A DNA stretch of 15,470 nucleotides. Origin: JBMZCV01 sp049613665 (GTDB lineage Bacteria; Bacteroidota; Bacteroidia; Chitinophagales; UBA2359). The notes under the pieces are model-generated. The model saw nothing but the letters and a program-made list of their open reading frames with translations, was not told where the DNA came from and did no database searches. The DNA is taken from positions 1 to 15,470 of the forward strand of contig JBMZCV010000129.1 in NCBI GenBank assembly GCA_049613665.1, read 5' to 3'. Below, piece after piece: positions 7,647-13,625 of this stretch (its first letter is position 1; every line of letters begins with the position of its first letter). The position numbers and the translations under genes are program-made.

Positions 7647-9227
7647 ATGAAAAAATTGGCCAGTCTTTTTCAATTAATCAAATCGTTGAGTAAATCAGAA
7701 AAGCGATATTTTAAAGTCTTTGTAGGTAAGCATAGTTCGGGGGCAGAAAAAAACTATGTGCAGCTTTTCGATGCCATAGATAGGCAAAATACCTTTGAAG
7801 AGGCTAGTTTATTGCACTATTTAAAGAGTTTAAAAATAAAGACGACTTACTTGGCAGCAGATCAAAATTACTTGTACAAACTCATTTTGAAAAGTTTGCG
7901 AAATTATCATGCAGGAAAAACAATAAGCTTAAAAATAAAAGAGGAGCTAGAATATGTAGAAATTTTGTTTAATAAAGGTTTATACCAACAATGCAACAAA
8001 ATATTGCAAAAAGCTAAAGCAAAAACAAAAAAATTAGATTTATATGCCTTATTGCTAGAAACAATTGCCTGGGAGCAAAAGCTTGCTGGCGTATATCAAA
8101 ATTTTCAAGCTATCGAAAACAGTATTAAAAATTTGACTTCAACCACTAATAGCCTGCAAAACTATAATGAATATGTCGCTTTATATCACAAGTCTGTTTT
8201 GTTGCGAAAGTCAAACAACAAAGCTAGAAACGAAAAAAGTGTACAAGAGTTTGAATTGTTTATGCAAAAAAAGCTGTTGAAATCTATCGAACAAGCTATA
8301 TCATTTAGGTCTAAAATACGCTTTTATGAAATTTATGCTAACTTTTATCACACTACAAACCAATTGTTATCCGAATATGAAAATACAATTGCGATTAGCG
8401 ATATTATAGAAAAACAGGTAGGTTTTATACAAGAAGAACCTTTCTTTTACATGGCTATTTCTTCTCGTTTGTTGAGTCTCGAGCGAAAACTAAAGCCAGC
8501 CAATTTTAAAGCTAGTTTACAAAAATTGAGGGCTATTCCAAGTCAAGTAAAAAAAGCAAAAGAAGAGTTACATATCGTCATAAATATGTTGTCGTATGGA
8601 GAAGAGATGACTTTGTTATTGCATCATGGCTTTTTTAGTGAAGCTTTAAGCCTTAAAAAAAATATTGAAAATTTGCTAAAAACACAAGCTCAAAAAATAC
8701 CTGCATCTTACAAAATTTCGGCATATTATCGTTTTGTTTATCTGCATATTGGGCTTGGAGATTTCGATAACGCACTCACTTACATTAATCTATTATTAGG
8801 AAATTTTGAAAATTCAATTAACCCAAATCTATATAGTTTCGCTCGCTTGCTTAATCTTATTATTCATTACGAACTTGGCAATTTTTATTTGTTAGAACAC
8901 ATAGAAAAAACTACTTATAATTATTTCAAACGCCACCAATCGCTTTATAAAATAGAAAAACGCATTTTTTCCTTTTTCAGAAATATTGTCTATCTCAAAG
9001 ATATACATCATCTACAACAAGACGCATTCGAACAACTGTGGAAAGATTTCAAACAACTTTTGGAAGATAAATTTGAACAAAGAACATTAAACTACTTCGA
9101 CCTTTTGAGCTGGGCAGAAAGCAAAGCTACTAATCAAAGTTTTGCTCAAACCGTACAAAAAAATAATCCTTTGCCCCAAAATTTAAGTTTGCATGATATG
9201 TTAGATAGCGATATTTTGCTAAAATAG
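7647..9227 (+). CDS. Helical protein of unknown function, 526 aa, EKRYFK-type N-terminus
   Basis: I cannot assign a function. The protein is cytoplasmic by appearance: no signal peptide and no clear membrane segment. It is rich in Lys, Leu, Tyr and Phe. The N-terminus reads LIKSLSKSEKRYFKVF (residues 10-25), followed by KNYVQLFDAID. I recognise this only loosely as a motif of hypothetical proteins in Bacteroidota, often of about 500 residues. The body looks entirely alpha-helical, with repeated aromatic/small patterns such as YRFVYLHIGLGDFDNALTYINLLL (366-389), which fit TPR-like helical hairpins. The start has AGGAAG at 7637-7642, four bases before ATG, a better ribosome-binding site than most here. 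It is transcribed away from the giant secreted protein, and a regulatory or assembly relation is inference. Codon and base use resemble the neighbours. Confidence 0.75.
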   Translation: MKKLASLFQLIKSLSKSEKRYFKVFVGKHSSGAEKNYVQLFDAIDRQNTFEEASLLHYLKSLKIKTTYLAADQNYLYKLILKSLRNYHAGKTISLKIKEELEYVEILFNKGLYQQCNKILQKAKAKTKKLDLYALLLETIAWEQKLAGVYQNFQAIENSIKNLTSTTNSLQNYNEYVALYHKSVLLRKSNNKARNEKSVQEFELFMQKKLLKSIEQAISFRSKIRFYEIYANFYHTTNQLLSEYENTIAISDIIEKQVGFIQEEPFFYMAISSRLLSLERKLKPANFKASLQKLRAIPSQVKKAKEELHIVINMLSYGEEMTLLLHHGFFSEALSLKKNIENLLKTQAQKIPASYKISAYYRFVYLHIGLGDFDNALTYINLLLGNFENSINPNLYSFARLLNLIIHYELGNFYLLEHIEKTTYNYFKRHQSLYKIEKRIFSFFRNIVYLKDIHHLQQDAFEQLWKDFKQLLEDKFEQRTLNYFDLLSWAESKATNQSFAQTVQKNNPLPQNLSLHDMLDSDILLK

Positions 9228-9337
9228 TTTTTAGTTTTTAGTTAAAATGGTGTTTTTCAATAGTTTAATTTCCAGTGTTTTTTTTTACTAACAACAAACA
9301 AATTTTCACAAAACAACTAAAAATAAATTACTAAAAA

Positions 9338-10051
9338 CTAGCTAATCAAACCTTCATCGGCAAAGCTATAATAATGAGCTTCCGTGACAATGATATGGTC
9401 TAAAACATTGATTTCTAAAAAACGGCCTGCTTCTGCCGCTTTATTCGTAAAATTGATGTCGGCTCGGCTCGGTTGCAAGTTGCCAGATGGGTGATTGTGC
9501 GTCAAGATGATGCCAGAAGCTAGATATTGAATGGCTTTTTTGAAAATAATTTTTACGTCGGCTACCGTGCCAGTCACTCCGCCAAGGCTAATGCGTTCTT
9601 TGCCCAATATTTTGTTAGCACGATTTAGATACATCACCCAAAACTCTTCGTGTGGCAAATCGCCAAGAATAGGATGATAAATCTCAAAAACATCACGGCT
9701 GCTCGTAATTTGTTTTTTTACACGCACCTCCGCCAGCCGACGACGACGACCAAGTTCCAAAGCGGCAACTATGCTGATAGCTTTCGCTTCGCCAATACCT
9801 TTAAAAGTCATCAAATCTTTGATTTCCTCTTTGCCCAAATCATTCAAATCATTGTTTACCTTGCTCAGAATATCCTTGCACAAAGCCACCGCACTTTGAT
9901 TGCGAGAGCCAGAACCTATCAAAATTGCCAACAATTCGGCATCTGACAAAGCTTCTTTGCCCTTCAAGAGCATCTTTTCACGAGGTCGGTCTGCTTCCGC
10001 CCACGATTTTATACCCAAATATTTGGTTTCTTTTTCCATAACTAGAAACAT
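9338..10051 (-). CDS. radC: RadC family JAMM/MPN+ domain protein
   Basis: At 237 residues the protein has the normal RadC (UPF0758) length. Family opening YLGIKSWAEADRPREK is at residues 11-26. A helix-hairpin-helix region follows around 80-103 (LMTFKGIGEAKAISIVAALE). The C-terminal JAMM metal site reads THNHPSGNLQPSRAD, giving H185, H187 and D198, with E136 in HEEFWVMYLN as the likely fourth catalytic residue. Family knowledge: the fold is a zinc-dependent hydrolase type, and the old DNA-repair assignment is doubtful, so the biological role is not settled. The start at 10051 gives MFLV before a second Met at residue 5 (10039). MEKETKYLG from the second Met matches usual family starts equally well, so a 233-residue product is possible. 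It follows rpsT on the same strand, but a strong terminator lies between them. Confidence 0.93.
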   Translation of the reverse strand: MFLVMEKETKYLGIKSWAEADRPREKMLLKGKEALSDAELLAILIGSGSRNQSAVALCKDILSKVNNDLNDLGKEEIKDLMTFKGIGEAKAISIVAALELGRRRRLAEVRVKKQITSSRDVFEIYHPILGDLPHEEFWVMYLNRANKILGKERISLGGVTGTVADVKIIFKKAIQYLASGIILTHNHPSGNLQPSRADINFTNKAAEAGRFLEINVLDHIIVTEAHYYSFADEGLIS

Positions 10052-10078
10052 GGTTTAAAAAAATAAAATAACTAATGA

Positions 10079-10086
10079 CAAATATA
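10079..10086 (-). promoter_or_regulatory. Candidate -7 element of the radC promoter
   Basis: The - strand reads TATATTTG, an exact match to the Bacteroidota -7 consensus TAnnTTTG, 28 bases before the radC ATG. It lies only two bases past the terminator's T-tract on the - strand. No TTG is found about 20 bases upstream, because that space is occupied by the hairpin. A primary promoter for radC here would explain how it is expressed after the terminator. Confidence 0.4.
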
Positions 10087-10087
10087 C

Positions 10088-10125
10088 AAAAAAGGCTACA
10101 CTTAATATATAAGTGTAGCCTTTTT
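10088..10125 (-). terminator. Perfect Rho-independent terminator after rpsT
   Basis: A 16-bp perfect stem (10089-10104 with 10110-10125, core GGCTACACTTA) with a 5-nt loop is followed on the - strand by TTTTTT (complement of 10088-10093). It lies about 65 bases after the rpsT stop. The + strand also ends in TTTTT, but no + strand gene reaches it. It separates rpsT transcription from radC, which starts 37 bases further on. Confidence 0.9.
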
Positions 10126-10189
10126 AATTTCTTACAGTATCTAAAAAAGTTATTTTTTTTCAGAAAATCACGTCAAGAATTTAGCATGT

Positions 10190-10456
10190 CTAGCCTTCCG
10201 TAACGCCCATTTTGTTTACCATTTTGGTAAGCTTAGATTTTAAGTTAGAAGCTTTATTTTTGTGAATTTGGTTCTTTTTAGCCAATTTATCAATTAAGCT
10301 TTTTACTTTTGGCAACATTTCTACTGCTTCTTCTTTATCCTTTGAGTTTCTCAAGTTTTTGATAGCAGTTCTAGTTGTTTTTTTGTAATATCTGTTGTGC
10401 AAACGTTTCTTAGCGTCTTGACGTATGCGTTTTTTTGATGACTTGTGATGTGCCAT
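10190..10456 (-). CDS. rpsT: 30S ribosomal protein S20
   Basis: The 88-residue, strongly basic protein opens MAHHKSSKKRIRQDAKKRLH, which is the S20 signature, and continues NRYYKKTTRTAIKNLR. The rest alternates Lys-rich helical segments to KASNLKSKLTKMVNKMG, as in S20. S20 is a primary binding protein of the small-subunit 16S rRNA 5' domain and acts in early assembly. The length is that of the family. The start codon is the only one that preserves the conserved N-terminus. It is monocistronic, with a likely promoter at 10555-10562 and the terminator at 10088-10125. Confidence 0.98.
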   Translation of the reverse strand: MAHHKSSKKRIRQDAKKRLHNRYYKKTTRTAIKNLRNSKDKEEAVEMLPKVKSLIDKLAKKNQIHKNKASNLKSKLTKMVNKMGVTEG

Positions 10457-10554
10457 ATTTGTTTTTTCTTAATTTTTCTATATTCTGTAAATAATTTCTT
10501 TACTCTTTTTGAATGATTGGGGCATTTAGAAATTAGCCTTTTTCATTGAATGTG

Positions 10555-10562
10555 CAAATATA
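10555..10562 (-). promoter_or_regulatory. Candidate -7 element of the rpsT promoter
   Basis: The - strand reads TATATTTG, exact to the Bacteroidota TAnnTTTG consensus and identical to the element before radC. It predicts a leader of roughly 90 nt for rpsT. A clear -33 TTG at about 20-bp spacing is not seen. The nearest lies 12 bases away at 10575-10577. Chance matches occur in DNA this AT-rich. Confidence 0.4.
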
Positions 10563-10760
10563 CTACTTTTATCACAACTTGGAAACTTTTTTTTCAAAAA
10601 GACATTTTTTTTAGATAAAAAAATAATTTTAAAGCCTTTAAAGCCATTTTTGTGCAAAAAAGAAAGCTTTTTACACAAAAAAAAGAAACTTAAATTTATC
10701 TTTACGGTCTTAACACAAAATAAGGTCTGGCCTTTTTCAGTTTAAATAAATAGAAATATA

Positions 10761-10793
10761 TTGATAAGTTAGATAAGTACTCCAATAGATTTG
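10761..10793 (+). promoter_or_regulatory. Candidate Bacteroidota promoter of the PorP-like gene
   Basis: TAGATTTG (10786-10793) matches the -7 consensus TAnnTTTG exactly, and TTG (10761-10763) lies 22 bases upstream, slightly longer than the usual 19-21. It would start transcription near 10800 and give a leader of about 135 nt before the ATG at 10937. Confidence 0.4.
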
Positions 10794-10823
10794 CTTTACA
10801 ATTTATGGAAACTAACATACTAC

Positions 10824-10884
10824 TTTTTAAAGACATTAGCACAAAGCAAGGTGCTTCGCATTTTAAGTCTTTTAGCTTTAAAAA
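10824..10884 (+). other. Possible structured leader of the PorP-like mRNA
   Basis: TTTTTAAAG (10824-10832) can pair with CTTTAAAAA (10876-10884), enclosing a smaller stem formed either by AGCAC/GTGCT (10838-10842 with 10851-10855) or by AAGCA/TGCTT (10844-10848 with 10852-10856). The outer stem is AT-rich and weak. I do not recognise a known riboswitch or leader class. Confidence 0.25.
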
Positions 10885-10936
10885 TTTGGCAAGCCAATAT
10901 TTACTATCAAAAATAAAAAAAAATTAGCTTATAGCA

Positions 10937-11848
10937 ATGAAAAAAATAATTACTTGTATTATTTTATGCCTATGTTTTGCAGATGTTTATGCTCAACAAG
11001 ATGCTCAATATACGCAATATATGTTTAATGGTTTGGCTCTCAATCCAGCTTATGCAGGCAGCCGTGAAGCCATTAGTGCCAACCTGATTTATCGCTCGCA
11101 ATGGGTAAATATGGACGGTTCGCCAAAAACTTTTTCGGCAAGCTTACACAGTCCCATAGGCGATAACAATGGTTTGGGCTTGATGATTGAAAGTGACAAA
11201 ATAGGTGTTCACAACCGTTTTAGTGCCTATGCCAGCTATGCTTATCGCATTTCGGTAGGTGAAAATTCTCGTTTGGCTCTTGGTCTGCAAGCAGGTATTT
11301 TGAGCTATCGCTCCGATTGGACGCAAGTACCAAGTATCAAAGACCCAACAGACCCAAATTTCTTGGGCGAAGAAAGCAAACTTTTGCCTAATTTTGGTTT
11401 GGGAATCTATTATTATACCAACAATTTTTATGTTGGTGCATCAGTACCTCACCTCCTCAACAGCTCGCTAGATGCAGTTGATGCCTTGTCGAAATACGAC
11501 CGACATTATTTCTTAACAAGTGGTGTAGTGCTTGATGTAACCGAAAATTTGAAAATAAAACCTTCTATTTTAATCAAAAGCATACCTAGCTTCGCTCCTA
11601 TTTCTGCCGATTTGAATCTTAGTTTTTACATCAAAGAAGCCTTTTCGGTGGGTGCATCTTATCGTATTGGTGATGCATTGGCCTTTTTGTTAGAATATCA
11701 ATTCAAAAACGGTTTGCGACTCGGCTATGCCTACGACTACAATTTGAGTGCTTTAAATGCTTATAATTCTGGCTCACACGAAATCATGGTTGGCTGGGAT
11801 TTGAGTGGGCCAAAACCAGAGAAAATATTAAGCCCTCGTTTCTTTTAA
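10937..11848 (+). CDS. PorP/SprF family type IX secretion system outer-membrane protein
   Basis: The 303-residue protein begins with a signal peptide (MKKIITCIILCLCFADVYA, cleavage before QQ) and then the family hallmark QYTQYMFNGLALNPAYAGS (25-43). The body alternates amphipathic strands such as LGLMIESDKIGVHN, FYVGASVPHLL and LRLGYAYDYNLS, as in an outer-membrane beta-barrel, and ends in an aromatic residue. Family knowledge: PorP of Porphyromonas and SprF of Flavobacterium work with the type IX system. SprF-type members help export specific large adhesins and are often encoded next to them. Here the nearest giant protein is 3.7 kb away on the other strand, with unrelated genes between, so no pairing is shown. 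rsmE follows after 21 bases and is probably in the same transcript. Confidence 0.9.
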   Translation: MKKIITCIILCLCFADVYAQQDAQYTQYMFNGLALNPAYAGSREAISANLIYRSQWVNMDGSPKTFSASLHSPIGDNNGLGLMIESDKIGVHNRFSAYASYAYRISVGENSRLALGLQAGILSYRSDWTQVPSIKDPTDPNFLGEESKLLPNFGLGIYYYTNNFYVGASVPHLLNSSLDAVDALSKYDRHYFLTSGVVLDVTENLKIKPSILIKSIPSFAPISADLNLSFYIKEAFSVGASYRIGDALAFLLEYQFKNGLRLGYAYDYNLSALNAYNSGSHEIMVGWDLSGPKPEKILSPRFF

Positions 11849-11869
11849 GTAGTCAATAAAACAGAGTAA

Positions 11870-12583
11870 ATGCAATTATTTTATGCTCCCAACATTCAAA
11901 AAGGAGAACTCATTTTAGATGCTGTTCAGTCGAAACATTGTGTGAAAGTTTTGCGACATCAAGAAGGTAGTCATATTCATCTAGTAGATGGTTTGGGTGG
12001 TTTTTATGAGGCAAAAATAACAGATAGCAATCCTAAAAAGTGCTATTTTCAGATAGTCAAAGAGCAGCAGAAATATGGAAAAATGCCTTTTGGCTTGCAT
12101 ATTGCGATAGCACCAACTAAAAATATGAGCCGTTTTGAATGGTTTTTGGAGAAAGCAACAGAAATAGGAATTACCGAAATTACGCCACTTCTGACACGCT
12201 ATGCCGAAAGGCGAAATGTGCGTTTGGAAAGGCTCGAAAAAATAGTAATTGCCGCCATGAAACAATCTTTGAAAGCTTACAAACCTATTATAAATAACCC
12301 TCTGAAAATCAAGGACTTGTGTAAGAAAAAAGAGGTTTTAGCAACTTACAATTTTAAGGCTATCGCACATTTGCAAGCCAACACCAAACCGCTTCAAAGT
12401 ATCTATCAAAAAGGGCAAAATGCTTTAATTTTGATAGGGCCAGAAGGTGGTTTTCATGCCGATGAAATAGCGATGTGCCTAGAAAATGGCTTTGCTTCTG
12501 CTTCTTTGGGCAAAAGTCGTTTGCGAACCGAAACGGCGGCTCTTGTGGCTTGTCATACGGTGGGTTTGAGGAATGAAATTTGA
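11870..12583 (+). CDS. rsmE: 16S rRNA (uracil(1498)-N(3))-methyltransferase
   Basis: The 237-residue protein has the two-part RsmE layout: an N-terminal PUA-like RNA-binding region (about 1-70, with SKHCVKVLRHQEGS) and a C-terminal SPOUT methyltransferase with a trefoil knot. Signature motifs are PTKNMSRFEWFLEKATEIGI (82-101), ERLEKIVIAAMKQSLKAY (120-137), IGPEGGF (189-195) and LGKSRLRTETA (213-223). The last two build the S-adenosylmethionine pocket. It methylates N3 of U1498 in 16S rRNA within the assembled 30S subunit. Length is normal, and the start keeps the MQLFYAP opening. It lies 21 bases after the PorP-like gene, and the pair is ended by the hairpin at 12614-12653. Confidence 0.96.
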   Translation: MQLFYAPNIQKGELILDAVQSKHCVKVLRHQEGSHIHLVDGLGGFYEAKITDSNPKKCYFQIVKEQQKYGKMPFGLHIAIAPTKNMSRFEWFLEKATEIGITEITPLLTRYAERRNVRLERLEKIVIAAMKQSLKAYKPIINNPLKIKDLCKKKEVLATYNFKAIAHLQANTKPLQSIYQKGQNALILIGPEGGFHADEIAMCLENGFASASLGKSRLRTETAALVACHTVGLRNEI

Positions 12584-12613
12584 TGTTTTTTTAGAAAAAT
12601 TAAATGATAATGC

Positions 12614-12653
12614 AAAATGGTATGTTTTTTTGAAAAAGACATACCATTTTTTT
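12614..12653 (+). terminator. Rho-independent terminator after rsmE
   Basis: AAAATGGTATGT (12614-12625) pairs perfectly with ACATACCATTTT (12639-12650), and four or five more pairs (including one G-T) extend the stem inward to a 3-5-nt loop. A run of seven T ends at 12653. The next gene's ATG is only 14 bases beyond, so the same hairpin could also act as an attenuator for that gene. Confidence 0.85.
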
Positions 12654-12667
12654 AAATCGAAAACATT

Positions 12668-13018
12668 ATGAACCAATTAAATACCGAAAGTAAACTATCA
12701 ATATTTAATCAAAAAAGTGGTTATATCATTACTAGAAGTATAAATCTTGCCTTATTTCTAATACCTTTGGGAATGCTTCTTACTTATATTTTAAAAAAAA
12801 CTTTATATAGCTATCATGACCCTTACTTTGGCATTTTTTATGCTTTTCTAGCTTTTGTTGAACTTTATTTAATCATCGTTTGGGGCTTATCTTTTATTTT
12901 CATCAAGACAAAAATGAATGACTACCTCAAATTATTTTTCTTACTACTTTTTTTCATCATTGGAATGTTGCCAAGTCTTTTTTTTACTGTTGTTGCATTG
13001 ACAGGTTTTTTCCAATAA
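12668..13018 (+). CDS. Small three-helix membrane protein, paralogue A
   Basis: I do not recognise a named family. The 116-residue protein has a short polar N-terminus (KLSIFNQKSGYII, residues 9-21) and three likely membrane segments near 22-43, 53-80 and 87-112, with the polar linker IKTKMNDYLK before the last. There is no signal peptide of the secreted type. It shares KLSxFNxK, LIPxGMLxTY and a near-identical last segment with the next gene, so the two come from a tandem duplication. In the shared stretch from KMND to ALTGF (33 residues) 26 positions are identical. The gene starts 14 bases after a terminator, so its promoter must lie inside or upstream of that hairpin or transcription must read through. 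Conservation of the paralogue supports real coding. Confidence 0.75.
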   Translation: MNQLNTESKLSIFNQKSGYIITRSINLALFLIPLGMLLTYILKKTLYSYHDPYFGIFYAFLAFVELYLIIVWGLSFIFIKTKMNDYLKLFFLLLFFIIGMLPSLFFTVVALTGFFQ

Positions 13019-13157
13019 AAAACATTTCTAAGTGCCAAGCATCATTCATCAAATAATCTTGTTAGTTATCAACACATTAAAAGCATTATCTTATTCTGAA
13101 ATATCCAAAACTTCTGAACGGCTACTTAATATTATCTAACAAGCTGCAAAATAAACT

Positions 13158-13496
13158 ATGGACACAAAAAACAAATTATCAACATTCAATAAAAAATGCA
13201 GTTATATCATATCAGTAATCATTGGTATTTCCCTGCTCCTCATACCTTTTGGAATGTTGGTTACTTATTTTATAAGACATTTGTTGGAATATAAAGACTC
13301 ATTTTTCAACTTATTTTACATTATATTATTTTTTGTTGAAATTTTCTTATTTGTTATATGGTTATTCTCTTCTGCTCTTGTCAATGCAAAAATGAATGAC
13401 CGTCTCAAATTATTTTTTTTAATACTTTTTTTCATTATTGGAGCAGTTCCAAGTGTTTTCTTCACGATTATCGCTCTAACTGGCTTTAGCTTCTAA
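13158..13496 (+). CDS. Small three-helix membrane protein, paralogue B
   Basis: This 112-residue protein of unknown function is the tandem paralogue of the gene at 12668. It has the same order: a basic polar N-terminus (NKLSTFNKKCSYII, residues 5-18) and three hydrophobic segments near 19-40, 48-72 and 84-110, with VNAKMNDRLK before the last. Most changes between copies are conservative (L/I/V) inside membrane segments, which argues for selection on the protein. The start ATG at 13158 aligns with the paralogue's. The 139-bp gap between the copies has no clear terminator, so co-transcription is possible. glmS follows 129 bases later and is likely independent. Confidence 0.75.
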   Translation: MDTKNKLSTFNKKCSYIISVIIGISLLLIPFGMLVTYFIRHLLEYKDSFFNLFYIILFFVEIFLFVIWLFSSALVNAKMNDRLKLFFLILFFIIGAVPSVFFTIIALTGFSF

Positions 13497-13625
13497 TTTT
13501 TCACACTCAAAAAAAAATAAATTCTCAAACTCACAACCTTTTCCAGCGTTTTTGAGTCAATAGAGTAGTTGTATAAGTATATAGCTAAACTCTTTTTTAT
13601 AGAATAAATAATTTAATTTGAATTT

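Larger units (their letters stand above)
10457..10936. other. Divergent intergenic region of rpsT and the PorP-like gene
   Basis: No gene is visible in these 480 AT-rich bases. The left part holds the rpsT leader and promoter candidate. The right part holds a promoter candidate for the PorP-like gene (10761-10793) and a long leader with pairing potential (10824-10884). A 16-base motif, TTAACACAAAATAAGG (10710-10725), recurs with three differences at 10836-10851. Its meaning is unknown. Confidence 0.55.

Noticed and set aside
9225..9340. Inverted repeat TAGTTTTTAGT (9225-9235 and 9232-9242) with ACTAAAAACTA (9330-9340) between convergent genes
   Set aside because: Very AT-rich, with an interior of about 90 nt and parts of both arms at stop codons. 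It does not look like a terminator and may be chance.
9650..9946. 98-aa + strand open frame inside radC
   Set aside because: It lies opposite the conserved RadC coding sequence and has no independent support.
13058..13143. CTTGTTAG/CTAACAAG inverted repeat between the two small membrane-protein genes
   Set aside because: Only 8 bp with a 70-nt interior and no T-tract. A small RNA or terminator cannot be supported.
13497..13625. glmS ribozyme or a promoter in the glmS leader
   Set aside because: The leader is short and AT-rich with no ribozyme core. The near -7 match TTAATTTG (13613-13620) would start transcription at or past the ATG.
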